The notes beneath the pieces are model-generated. The model was given only the letters and a program-made list of their open reading frames with translations, was not told the origin of the DNA and searched no databases. Below, piece by piece: positions 1 through 10,340 of a stretch of DNA of 64,000 bases. Source of the stretch: Lunularia cruciata. Taxonomy: Eukaryota > Streptophyta > Marchantiopsida > Lunulariales > Lunulariaceae. The translations under genes were made by a program, and so were the position numbers. Positions within the stretch are counted from its first letter, which is position 1, and each line of letters opens with the position of its first letter. The DNA is taken from assembly GCA_948567375.1 (NCBI GenBank), contig OX419756.1, positions 67,000,552 through 67,064,551 on the forward strand, written 5' to 3'.

Positions 1-1325
1 TGCCTCTGTGTTGGCTGTGATGCACCAGAGGTATCAGGTCCGCTGCCCTGAGTACACTCTCTCCTATGGTGAGGTCCACCACAAGTCCAACAAGCAACAC
101 CACCACTCACTGGCTGCTACTGACCCGAAAATGAGGGTAAGGGTCTAACTCCACTAGGCCCTCCACTCGCTCCATAGGATCTGGGCTGTCCACCCTGTCC
201 TCAAAAACCAACTGGGCGTGGTGCACTCTGCTGCACTCTAGAAGAAGTCACAACCGTGGATGAGGTCTCTCTACCAAATCCAGCTGTCACCACTCTCTCC
301 TCCACCATGTTGAGCTCAATACGCTTAGCCAAACCAAAGACTACTGCCAAAGTGGGCGAAGTAGCCTGCAACAACATAGTATCATGAACTCTACATCGCA
401 ACTCCCTGTCTAGTATCCCATACCAAAACTGGACTACCTGGGCCTCAGTAACTCCCTGAGTGAAACTGATCAGCCGCCTCATGCGAGTGTATGCCTCGCG
501 TAGGCTCTCTCCAGCCTTCCGCTGGAACTCCTGCAAGCTCCTCAGCTTGTCAGTCCGTACTCCCTGGTAGTTCTGCCTCAAACATAGGAAGAACTCAACC
601 ATGGGGTTAAACCCCAGTACCACACCACCTCCTACAGCGGTACCTCCACTCGTAGTAGCACTATCTCCAGCTAGTGCACCTCCGCTAGCTCCACCAACAC
701 TACTCGAGCTAGAACTCGTAGGTACAGCCGACCTACTCCTGGCCACCGAACCTGAAGTGATGGAGACATAGTGTGGAGACCAATACTATCTCCATAACTC
801 AATCTCCTCCAAATGAGCTCTCCTGAACTCATGGTAGTCATCCATCGGTGGACCCTCCAAGTGCTGAAACAACCCCTTCCATGCCATGAAGGGTGTGAAC
901 AAAGTCGGGTTCCGCATCTGCTGCAGATCACACCAACTATCGAACTCCTGGATGAAATCATCCAACTCAATAGTACCCACTATACCAGAGTAACGCCTAG
1001 GGCCTTTGGAGGCCCCATAAATCTCGTCCATGTCCCACAACAACGGTGCGGACACACCAAGTGCACTCTCAACTGAATCAGCTCCTGTGTCAAACTCCAA
1101 CTCAGAGTCAATCTCCTCCCTCATTGGGACCTGAGATACAGGCTGATACCGAGCACCACTCCGAGTAAACCCACTACGTACTGCAGGGCTAACTCCTCTG
1201 GAATCTCCAAAGAACTCCGTCGTGACCACGTAACTGCAATAGCAAACCCGAACCACCAACTGCAACCGCAAGTCGCAACCGCAAGTACCCCACCAAGTGC
1301 CAACACCACCACGTGCCAACACCAA
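1..1325 (-). pseudogene. gag of PHD-family element copy A
   Basis: Two open stretches, 1325-786 and 746-201, cover the capsid-like part of a Ty3/gypsy gag. The retrotransposon gag signature is visible around the motif WYGILDRELR, with the preceding helix-rich LRSLQEFQRKAGESLREAY. Downstream, at about 94-56, a zinc knuckle reads CWTCGGPHHRREC (C-X2-C-X3-H-X4-C, or X4-H-X3). An in-frame TAG at 788-786 separates the two stretches; the same TAG occurs in copy 2 at the matching place, so it predates both copies or is a genuine boundary. Gag would form the virus-like particle and bind the element RNA. Identification is by motif, with no downstream pol visible before the window edge. Confidence 0.8.
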
Positions 1326-2716
1326 CTAAACACCTCCCACTAATATAACTCTACTGAGATAACTACACTAGGGGAGAGGGCAACCTGTAACCTGCCATCA
1401 TAACACGCACTCTCACGGTCTGCAGGTCATCACTTCCTGCCTCACCGGAGAGAAACAAAGGTAGTTTGACTGGTCATCACTCTAGCCTCACCACCGAGAG
1501 CACACCAGAGCACCAACGCTCAAAAGTCAAGGCACCTCACACAAACGTGGTGCACAAACAGGAAGCAGAGAATGGAGGGGATCCAATCACAAGAAATCTA
1601 AACGAAAACCCTCCATCTCATAACACAACACGGGACTGACTCTGCCACCATTTGGCATTTGACATAAGAGTAGTTTGTATCTAAGTCCTAAGCTACCAGG
1701 ATCACCAAGAATGGGATCAAATTGCCTCTCCTAGCCAAAGCTACATGTGTATAGATAACAATGGCACAGTCACTATGACAACAAGTGAGGGTGGACCAGT
1801 TGGCTAGGGCACCAGTCTAGGAACAAGAGATCTAGGGGTCAAACCCTATTGCGCACAATCTAGCAAGGAAGGCAGATTTTGCCAACCAATGACCAAGATC
1901 TACACTAAACTAGCTAGCCTCATGCCAGCAAGCTGGCTTGTTGGCCCTTCTAGGCCTTCGTAGCCTCTCATAGCCCACAGCCCTATGCCTCGAAGCCTCG
2001 AAACGCCGAAATTCAGCCAAATGAGGCCTTTCTTGTTGCCACTTCGAACCTCCTCCAAAATTGGCGAAACTTCTCCAAATCTATGAAACTCCTCCAAACT
2101 AGCGAAACTTCTCCAAATCTGGCCCAAAATCTGACGTAAATCTGACATAAAATCTGATTTCTTGTTGGGACTTTGAACCTCCTCCAAAATTGGCAAAACT
2201 TCTCCAAATCTGTGAAACTCCTCCAAACTAGCGAAACTTCTCCAAATCTGGCCAAACAGCGAAACTCCTCCAATTCTGGCCCAAAATCTGACATAAATCT
2301 GACGTAAAATCTGACGTAAACCCTAAAGATGGATGTCCGCCAAATCCCCCGCTAACTTTCCACTCGAGCCAAATTGACAAAACGGGTTTTTCCAAATTAC
2401 AATTTCATGAGAAGAGCTTTCCAACTCCACCTTCAATTTCACTTTCTCAGCCCAACTCGCAGCAAATTGGTCCTGCCTTCACCTCCTGAGCTCAAAATCA
2501 CAACACTGCTCAAAAATTGCTCCTTCTTTGCTCAAAATTTGGCCAGCGCTTCCGCACATCGTCCGCCTAACTGCCAAATTTGCATCAACTACACGAGCTT
2601 CTGCACACTAGGGAAACACAAAACCTGAATCGAGCTACCACGATCCACCGAGCTTGGAGATACCACCAACACTCAACGTTCCTGCACCCAATTTCCCCCT
2701 GACTTCACTTCTCTAA
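1326..2716 (-). other. Untranslated leader of copy A
   Basis: About 1.4 kb between the terminal repeat and gag, with no long minus-strand frame. The same leader follows A1 in copies 2 and 3, beginning TTAGAGAAGTGA and containing the conserved string TGGTGGTATCTCCAAGC about 45 bases in. No primer-binding site beginning TGG lies directly next to the repeat, which is unusual for an LTR element. Confidence 0.7.
2035..2292 (-). repeat. Tandem duplication, period about 129 bp
   Basis: Two consecutive units within the copy A leader share the string CCTCCTCCAAAATTGG (starting near 2049 and 2178, plus-strand reading) and the following 60-70 bases. Each unit has internal reiterations of a CTTCTCCAAATCT-like word. 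The matching leader in copy 2 lacks the second unit. Confidence 0.7.
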
Positions 2717-3188
2717 TGTAATCAGATTTCTTAACAGTCTCAACTCAACTCAACTCAGATCAATACTTGATCTGTCACTCTATAAACTGCCAACAACTGG
2801 GCACTGATTACAGTCAAGCCACACCCACTCAAGCAAAGAGAATCCAGGTGACGCTCGCCGGCCTCTGTCCACCATAGCCAGGAACTCGAAGGCTCAACAT
2901 CAGAGAAGTGAGCTCTCTGGAGCTCACTTTGAAGCTATACCCCCTGGACTCGAGCTAGCCCTAAAACCCTAACGGTCCCGCTGACGGCACACTCGACGGT
3001 GCAAACGGTGCAAAGTGACGGTGGGCCCCACCGTGAAGTCAGTACCCCGAACATGAAATCTAACCGTCGGAAAGTAGTCACTGAGAAACTGCTAAAATAA
3101 CTCTAACTACCATCATTGGAACTCCAGTGTCCGAGCATCTAGATGCGGAACATCCGCATCTAGATGCGGAACTACAAATGGCGTGACA
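2717..3188 (-). repeat. Terminal repeat A1 of copy A
   Basis: On the minus strand it starts TGTCACGCCATTTGTAG at 3188 and ends GATTACA at 2717 (472 bp). It aligns along its length with A2 of copies 1 and 2 and A1 of copies 2 and 3. No B segment precedes it. Near the start is an 18-bp perfect palindrome at 3153-3170 inside a short local duplication that other copies lack. Confidence 0.8.
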
Positions 3189-3189
3189 C

Positions 3190-3830
3190 TATTGCATGTA
3201 TTTCTCAACCTATGGATGTGAGCAAAGTGCAAGCATTCCTTGGGTTGGTGAACTTCTATCACCAATATATTAGAGGATTCAGTGCCATTGCCAAGGCCTT
3301 GATGAAGCTAACCAAGGTTACACATTAGTGGTGTTGGGAAGATGAGCAAAGAAGAGCTTTGATGGAGCTCAAGGAAAGGTTGACATTTGCTCATATTCTT
3401 AGGCGACCAATTAGAGGAAGACCATTCCAAGTTCATATTGATTGCAGTATGTTGGAGCTTGGAGCAATGTGCTCCCAATAGGATGATGAGGTGAAGGATT
3501 TGTTGGTGGCCTATGCTAATCACTCCAACAATTCAATGGAGGAGAAGTATAATTCATTTGAAGGAGAGTGCTTGGTAACAATATGGGCAATATTACATTT
3601 CCAAAGTTACATATTTGGTAGCCCTTTTATTCTCATTATTGATCATCAACCACTAATGTGGTTGATATAGTCCAACAAGCTTTCAAGGAAGCTTGCACAA
3701 TGGGCTCTGATTTTATAAGAGTATGATTCCATGGTTATTCATAGACCTAGAGTAGTGAATTATGATGCAAATGGGTTGAGTACAAACTCATGTCCTAGCC
3801 AATAGGATCAGACTAGAGCATGTTTGCATG
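3190..3830 (+). pseudogene. RT thumb/RNase H of PHD-family copy 1
   Basis: Translation in shifting frames gives the Ty3/gypsy connection AFLGLVNFYHQYIRGF followed by RNase H features, including the HIDCSM strand, SFEGECL (for the usual YS-YEREC) and DHQPLMWL. Several in-frame stops (for example at the TH*WCWE and LI*SNK positions) show it is dead. RNase H would degrade the RNA template during reverse transcription. Equivalent regions lie at 35560-36160 and 49090-49700. Confidence 0.8.
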
Positions 3831-4069
3831 ATGAGACATATGAGGAGATGGTGCTAGGTTGGCATGCATCAACCTTTCAACAAATATTTTTTGAAGCCTT
3901 GGTTGTATCTCTCTTAGCACATATAGGAGGAGTTGTTGAGTTCATAGATCCAAAGGGTGGAGATATAGGCATAGATCAATGAGACATTCATGATGATTTT
4001 CTAGTATACCAAGGAAAGAGACCATGTTCTTCAACAAGCCAATTTAGATTGGAAGATAGACACCTTCTT

Positions 4070-4167
4070 TGTATATAGAAGGATAATGACGTGTGAGTAA
4101 TACCACTTTCATCTTAGAGACCATAGTTGGTATATCATGCTTATGAGGAGCTAGGACATTTTGAAGT

Positions 4168-4201
<34 letters not shown>

Positions 4202-5157
4202 AGTCATTATTCATGGTGTAGTATGCAGACCAATGTACAATAATCAATAGTTTGTTGTTAGATGTGTGGTTTATGACTGAGTTAGAGCATCATTTAATGC
4301 TCGTATGCCACAATTACACCCATCACCTATCATGGGATTGGGTTACCGTTAGAGTTTGGACTTTGCTGGACCTTTGCCATTAATTGTGAGATATCATTGG
4401 TATGTTTTGGTTATGGTAGAGCATTTTTCCAAGTGGATTGAGTTGGTGGCACTTCTTGACAAGTCTAATGAAGGGACGGCTCACTCATTCTGGGATTAGA
4501 TTCTTAGTCATTTTGGTGCACCAATTGAGGTTTTGATTGATTAGGGTACAAAGATCTTGGAGGAGTTTTGGATCTTGTGTGACAAGGCCTTGATTGATTA
4601 TCATACTACCTCCTAAGATCACCATAAGGTAAATTGGTTAGTAGAGACAATGGTTCAAATGGTGAAGAGAGGATTACATAAGTATAGTTTGTAGAGAGGC
4701 TACTTGGGAGATTAAGATCTACACCTATCTTAGTTGGCCATGGGTATTGGTTCAGTTGGAAAGCCTCCTTAGCATCCTTCTCTCCTTACTTTCTACTTTA
4801 TAGATGAGATTTGGATTTACCTATAACTATTCATCATGATGCTACTATAGTTTTGGACTTTGATGATCTAAATATAAGGATAAATGCATGTTCTCAACAA
4901 GCATAGATCTTTTGAGCATTGATGCCAATAGCCTTTGAGAACTTAGCAATTACTCAACATAGGGATACTTTATACTATGCTACTACTTGAGGAGGAGGTT
5001 ATAGACCCACAATTTGTCAATTTCATCTAAGTGACTATGTATATCTATAACAGACTGCACCAATGATACTTGATGTTACTACAAGCCATACTATCTTGAG
5101 AGTGAAAGGTTTTGTCAAAGTCCTTGTGTTGGAAGGATCATGTGCACAATTTTGCAT
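4070..5157 (+). pseudogene. Integrase of PHD-family copy 1
   Basis: Degenerate DDE integrase. The zinc-binding HHCC region is damaged by an AT microsatellite, but the core is recognisable around 4330-4700: FAGPLPLIV, then VEHFSKWIELV and a GLVE-like catalytic glutamate region. The second Asp motif (TDQG in the relatives) reads as a mutated I-D-stop-G. The C-terminal part runs to 5157, where the chromodomain element interrupts it. Many stops; non-functional. Confidence 0.75.
4168..4197. repeat. (AT)n microsatellite
   Basis: An uninterrupted AT run of about 28 bases lies inside the integrase zinc-finger region, at the place where copy 2 reads TTACATATACC. It appears to have expanded from that short TATA seed after the element died. 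Confidence 0.9.
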
Positions 5158-5580
5158 TGTAAAAGACCGAAACCAAAGAGAGAAATAGGAGAATGGAAAC
5201 TCACATTGGGACACTTGAATGAGGGAAAACTCCGAATGCCTAGCATGAGCTTTGGCTTTGGTATTTATAGGTAGCATACAAGGCTCTTGAGAAGCTTCTC
5301 AAGAAGCTTCCTCAAGCCGCTTTCTTAGAGTGCAAGCCAAGTTAGCTAGGAAGCTTCCTTCTAGAAGCCACCTACTTGGCGTGCAAGCTAAGCTAGTTGG
5401 AAGCTTCTAGAAGCTACTTACTTAAGGTGCAAGCTAAGCTAATCGGGAAGTTTCCCAAGAAGCTTCCTAGATACTTCCGGAATATTCTAGGCTACTTTGT
5501 CTTATGTGCTACTTAGTAAGCCCGACTACTTCATAGCTAAACTCTCGACTAACTTTGTCGCTAAACTCCATATTGTTACA
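5158..5580 (-). repeat. 3' LTR of nested chromovirus 1
   Basis: 423 bp, TGTAACA... to ...TTTTACA on the minus strand, closely matching the LTR at 10341-10774. It contains a TATA box (rc CTATAAATACC, 5261-5271) and an upstream array of GAAGCTTC words (5291 and 5303 among others) plus TTCCGGAATATTC at 5475-5487. The last is a perfect three-unit heat-shock-element pattern. Confidence 0.93.
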
Positions 5581-5597
5581 TATTCCCCCGCCGCTAG
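5581..5597 (-). other. Polypurine tract
   Basis: Immediately inside the 3' LTR the minus strand reads GCGGCGGGGGAATA, a purine-rich run of the kind that primes plus-strand synthesis. The second copy has GTGGTGGGGGAATA at the same place (29110 onward). Confidence 0.75.
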
Positions 5598-5636
5598 TTG
5601 GTGACGTCCTCGTTGCGAGTGAAGCTTCAAATTCCT

Positions 5637-6159
5637 AGATGGCCATTTGTGCATTCTGGAGGTGAGAAAGAGGCTCCCAGGTGGCATCATGAGGGGAATA
5701 CCCTTTCCAAAGGACCTTGTACTCCGTATGTTGGCGACGGCCTCGTTGGATATGGCGACATGCAAGGATACGATCAACTTTGTACTCCTCATGATCATTG
5801 ATAGGGACAGGAAGAGAAGGAGGTTGGACTCAAGAGGAAAAGGAAGAGGGGTTAGGAACAAAGGGTTTCAACTTGGAAACATGAAAGACAGGATGGATAC
5901 GCATGTGACAAGGTAAGGCAAGTCGATAAGCAACAGGAGAGACAATTTGGGTGATATCAAAGGGTCCTATCCAATTAGGGGCAAGTTTACAAACTTGGGT
6001 ATCAAGTAGGAGAGGGAGGTTACTGGAGGATAGCATGACTTTATCACCAACTTCAAAGGTGAGATCATGACGATGGTGGTCCGCATATTGCTTTTGGCGA
6101 TTCTGAGCAACAAGGAGGTGAGACTTGGCTTGTTGGAGCGATTGGGATATAGTGGTCAA
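5637..6159 (-). pseudogene. Integrase C-terminus and chromodomain of chromovirus 1
   Basis: Minus-strand frame 6159-5830 carries the integrase C-terminal GPY/F-type module (FEVGDKVMLSSSNL, then NWIGPFDITQIVSPVAYRL and HPVFHVSKLKPF). A stop replaces a Cys codon near 5830. In the same frame downstream (about 5795-5637) is a chromodomain: EEYKVDRIL, an HTEYKVLWKGY core and the ATWEPLSHL helix. The aromatic W of VLWKGY and of ATWEP are present. Chromodomains bind methylated histone tails and can steer integration into heterochromatin. Confidence 0.88.
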
Positions 6160-6990
6160 GAATGTGGAAGTATGAGGAACCTGAGATGGAGGGGGAGCAA
6201 GAAGAGAATCTGGAACAAGTGGATCTTGACCAAAATTGAGAAAGAAGGGAGAAAATCCGGTGCTTGCCTATTTGGAATTGTTGTAGGCAAATTCTGCAAT
6301 TGCAAGACATTCATCCCAATTGGTATGGTGGACATTGACAAAGGCCCGCAACATATCCTCCAATGTATGATTTGCACGTTTGGTTTGTCCATCAGTTTGA
6401 GGATGATAGGCCGTGGACAAAGCAAGCTTGGTGCCGAGTATCTGGAAGAGTGCTTGCCAAAACTTCCCGGTAAATCGAGGATCACGGTTAAAGATGAGTA
6501 CACATGGCATCCCATGATGCTTGAAGACATTGTCAAAGTAGATTTGCGCTAAGGTTGGGGCATCCACGGTATCATAGGTTGGTGCCAAGTGGATTTGCTT
6601 ACTAAGCTTATCCACAAACACCACGATTGCGGTGTGTCCTTGTTTTGTCTTTGGCAAGGATGTGATGAGATCAAAGCTCACATGCTCCCAGCAAGCGGAT
6701 GGAATGGCGAGTGGTTGAAGGAGTCCACTCGGCTTTTGGTTACTGGCCCAGTTACGTTGGCAGCTCTCACACAATCTGACAAATTCTTGAACATTTTGTG
6801 TCATGTTGGGCCACCACTATTGACGTTGGAGGGTACCCAAGGTCTTGTCCACACCCATGTGACCAGCGATGGGTAAATCATGGGCTTCTTGAAGGCATAC
6901 AAGTCAAAGATCACCTTTGGCTGGAACATAGATTTAGTCCGCATGGAATAGAAGGCCTTCTTTGAAGGAGAAGGTGTTGTACTCCTTGTC
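6160..6990 (-). pseudogene. Integrase core of chromovirus 1
   Basis: The long frame 6804-6268 (178 codons) contains the end of the zinc finger (CESCQRNW), the first core motif SFDLITSLPK, then LIFNRDPRF where the second catalytic Asp of the DRDPRF motif is Asn, and YHPQTDGQTKRANH where the catalytic Glu is Lys. Two of three catalytic residues are therefore lost. The sequence between 6990 and 6805 carries the N-terminal zinc-binding part in broken frames. The integrase would join cDNA ends to chromosomal DNA. Confidence 0.9.
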
Positions 6991-7198
6991 ACCTGTTGTT
7001 AGACGACCATGTACCATTTGGAAGAAGGGATCTTGTTGTAGAGCTAACCAAAACTTGTTATGGATCTTGGGGTCAATTGACACCGTCGTAATTGCTGCTG
7101 CAATGAGAGGAAGGGACTTCAAATCAGGTCGTCGTGATAGAGCATCAGGGATGACATGGAACCGACCTGGTTTGTACTTGAGTTTGATGTCAAACAAT

Positions 7199-7602
7199 TG
7201 AAGTTGCTCTTCTCATCGATGATGTCGACTCTTCATGTGCTCCAGGTGTAAGGTCTGCAACAATGGCTTGTGATTAGTTTGCATGATCACTTGTTTCCCC
7301 AAGAGATAATGCCTCCATACCTTGGTGGCATATACCATTGCAAGTTGTTCTTGATCTCGAGCAGAGTAATTTCTTTCAACTGTATTTAGTCGGCAAGACA
7401 CAAAGGCAATGGGATGTAGCCCATCTGGAAATTCTTGTTGCAACATAGCTCCAATTGCAAAGTTAGAAGCATCAAAATCAACCACACAAGGTAGTTGAGG
7501 ATCATATGGTTGAAGAATGGGTCTTGAAGACAACATATGTTTCAACTTCTGGAATGCTTCTTCATGTTTGGTGTTCCATTGGAAGCTTGAGTTCTTTCCC
7601 AA
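7199..7602 (-). pseudogene. RNase H of chromovirus 1
   Basis: Frame 7602-7213 (129 codons) reads WNTKHEEAFQKLK, PCVVDFDASNFAIGA (catalytic Asp in DFDAS), ERNYSARDQEQLAMV (catalytic Glu position altered relative to YPVHDKE-type motifs) and TNHKPLLQTL. This is the standard Ty3/gypsy tether-RNase H layout between RT and integrase. Confidence 0.88.
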
Positions 7603-7612
7603 GAGGTCAATC

Positions 7613-8450
7613 TATGGTGCAGCCACATGCGCATAATAGTGGATGAACCACCGGTAAAAACTGGCCAATCCATTGAATGCCCATACTTCTATAGCATCCC
7701 TTGGGGTAGGCCAATCAATAATGGCCTTGATCTTCTCTTCCTCCATCTTGATCCCCTCTGATGAGATCTTATGACCCAAGAAGGTAACCTCCTTCTGCCA
7801 AAAAGCACACTTCAACTTCTTGCAGTAAAATTTCCATTGTCATAGTCGTCTTAGGACTTCTTGCACATGATTCACATGTTTTGCCTTTGTCTTGCTATAG
7901 ATTAAGATATCATCCAAGAACACCACCACTGACCGATCCAATAGTCCATCCAACACCCAATGCATTTGATCCATGAAGACTGCAAGAGCATTAGTGAGTC
8001 CAAAAGGTAGAACTCTCCACTCAAAATGTCCATACCTTGTGCGAAAGGCAGTCTTTTACATCCTCTCTATCAATCGGAATTTGCCAATAGCCACTACGAA
8101 GATCCAACTTAGAAAAGTAACGTGCTCCACTCAATTGATCAAGTAAGTCATCAATCTGAGGCAAGGGATATGCATTCTTCATGGTTTGCTTATTGAGCCC
8201 ACGGTAATCAATACAGAAATGAAGTCCTCCATCCTCCTTTGGAACAAATAGTACCGGTGCTCCCCAAGGAGAGGTACTATGTCGTATGAAATCCTTCTCC
8301 AACCACTCTATAAGTGTTGTTCGCAACTCTTCTAACTCCATTGGTGAGAGCCGATAGATTGGTCTATTCACCAGAGTACTCCTTGGCAATAACTCGATCT
8401 TGAAGGGCATACCTCAATCGGAGGGTAATCCCTTTGGCAGATCATCCGGA
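7613..8450 (-). pseudogene. Reverse transcriptase of chromovirus 1
   Basis: Frames 8410-8021 and 7815-7612 plus the stretch between them make a complete RT palm and thumb. Motifs in order: [67 protein letters not shown], then the catalytic FLDDILIYS, and LGHKISSEGI. A frameshift near 8025 separates the blocks. RT copies the element RNA into DNA in the particle. Confidence 0.92.
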
Positions 8451-8533
8451 AACACATCTACAAACTCTTGAACTATCCGATCAACCATTGCTTGATGTTG
8501 CACTTGGCCCTCCTCAGACTGTTCATGTGCAAT

Positions 8534-9130
8534 CTACTTGATCCACACCGCGAATACAGACTTATCTTCCTCCAAAGCTTGCTCTATGGTTGTTTCCTTA
8601 ACAAACTTCCCTTCTAGGGACTCATCTCTCTTCCAAGCATGCTCCATGGTTGCCTTCCTGGCAAACTTCCCATCTTGGGACTCATCTCCCTTCCAGATTT
8701 GCTCTATGGCTACCTTCTTGACAAACTTCCCATCTTGGGACTGACTATTCTTAGGTGTCTTACTTAGAGGTGCCAGACAACCTAATCGGAAATTCCTACC
8801 TTGGTGTTGTACTTGAATTTGGCATCGGGTCCAATCAAATTGAACCTTATGACATTCAAGCCAAGGTAGACCCAGAATGATATCATAGTGTAGAGGTGCC
8901 ACTACAAACCTCATACACTCCAAATACTCCTTCCCAATCTTGAAGGTAACAGGATGCGAGGTGCGGAATGCAGATACCTTTCTACCATCCGCCATCATCA
9001 AACTACTTCCAATCACTAGCTTGATAGGAATACCCAATTCCTTTGCTACTTGCATAGACATGCAATTCTCAGAACTTCAAGAATCAACCAAAATCCTACA
9101 ACCCCTATTAGATATCATACCTTGCAAGTG
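8534..9130 (-). pseudogene. Retropepsin (aspartic protease) of chromovirus 1
   Basis: Reads RILVDS then a stop where the Gly of the D-S/T-G triad belongs, followed by an open frame from 9061 with MSMQVAKELGIP, RKVSAFRTS and the flap-distal ILGLPWLECH (the ILG motif typical of retropepsins). A lysine- and glutamate-rich, internally repeated spacer (four ESQDGKF-like units at about 8760-8550) links it to RT. The protease would mature Gag-Pol. Confidence 0.85.
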
Positions 9131-9189
9131 ATGCAGACTTGCATAGGTCGAGCCTTCAATCCCATTAGAACTAATCAAGCTCCAAGTAG

Positions 9190-10093
9190 GTGGCTCAAAA
9201 TCTCCTACTACGATTCCTCATTTCCCTGATCATTCCGCTCCACAACCTCTACTTGGGCAACTTGTCGAGGTCATCCATTCTTAAGTGGACATTCAGCAAT
9301 GCAATGCCCCAACTGGCGACAATAAAAACAACCACCATTTTGTCGCAGTTTCTCCATGTCTGCCATGCCCAATGGTCTTCATTGAATTGCATCAATCTCC
9401 ATTGGTGCTGGCTCCTCCACTTGTGTGTAGTGTATTGGTAGGCTTTGTAGGGGTCGAGGTCAAGACCAAGTTGTTGCCACCAAGGAATCAAAACGTTCGG
9501 CCAACCGCATGGCTTCCTCCAAGTGTTGTGGCTCTTGCATGGTTACCTCTAATTTGGTTCTTGCCTTCAAGCCCCTCACAAATTGATCCAGAGCTTCACC
9601 TTCCAAATGTCTAGAATTTGCATGATGGTGTTTTGGAACTGCGTGATGTAACTTCTTACAGAGCCAATCTGTTTCAACTCTGCCAACTTATCCCGGTCAG
9701 CTCGTGTGGCATTTATAGCTTGGAACCGACTGATTATTGCGCTCTTGAATTCTGCCCATGTCAAGATCGGTGCAACCATTTGTCGTTTAGCTCGCTCCAC
9801 TTGAAATCTCCACCATAGCTTTGCTACTCCATCCAATTGGCTAGAAGCCAAGAGAATCTGTTTTCGCTCACCTTGTAGATTGGTAGCTTCAAAATAACAT
9901 TCACAATCAAACACATAATTCTCCACTGCACCCAGGAGATTCTTGCCTTCAAATACCTTGGGTTTAGGGAATCTGATCTGATCTTCTCCTTCTCGAATTG
10001 GTACTCTCTCCACCTGCTCTTGTCATCGAAGATCTCGTTCATCCAACAATCGAGTAAGGTGCTTGATTTGTTGTTGCATAGCAAAGATAACAT
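9190..10093 (-). pseudogene. Gag of chromovirus 1
   Basis: Minus-strand frames 10013-9576 and following give FPKPKVFEGKNLLGAVENYV, then AKLWWRF and FQNTIMQI, a typical retrotransposon gag core, and end with a zinc knuckle CFYCRQLGHCIAEC (C-X2-C-X4-H-X4-C) at about 9332-9290. Stops and frameshifts are present. Confidence 0.85.
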
Positions 10094-10327
10094 CAGGTAT
10101 TGTCACCATGGTTGCTCCTCTATCACACCACTCCCAATCTATCTAATTTATTAACACATAAAAACAGCACGTCCACCATTCTCCATAAGTTACAACCAGA
10201 AGCACCAAGGGTTCCTCAGATATGGTGATCATATGCAGAAAATCTTGTCCAAAGTGTGAGGTGATGAACTGTATGAAACGATGCTTGGGTAGTATTTGGA
10301 TGCATAAATTCCATCCATCCCATTCTT

Positions 10328-10339
10328 GCTCTGATACCA
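10328..10339 (-). other. Primer-binding site, initiator-Met tRNA
   Basis: The minus strand reads TGGTATCAGAGC one base inside the 5' LTR, complementary to the 3' end of plant initiator methionine tRNA. The same 12 bases occur in the second copy at 34174-34185. Confidence 0.93.
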
Positions 10340-10340
10340 A

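Larger units (their letters stand above)
1..3188 (-). mobile_element. PHD-family Ty3/gypsy element, copy A (5' half)
   Basis: Read on the minus strand, this runs terminal repeat A1 (3188-2717), untranslated leader (2716-1326), gag and zinc knuckle, and leaves the window at base 1. It is the same family as the plus-strand elements at 24346 and 43213, as shown by shared leader, gag and terminal-repeat sequence. Copy A keeps many CG dinucleotides and long open frames (179 and 181 codons), whereas the other copies have TG/CA at the matching places, so it is probably the youngest copy here. Its right end abuts the RT/RNase H region of copy 1, so it appears to be inserted into that element in opposite orientation; the other end lies outside the window. 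Confidence 0.85.

Noticed and set aside
2671-2716. Conserved TGGTGGTATCTCCAAGC in the PHD-family leader as primer-binding site
   Set aside because: It begins about 45 bases inside the repeat and only partly fits initiator-Met tRNA; A2 does not extend that far, so the primer remains unknown.
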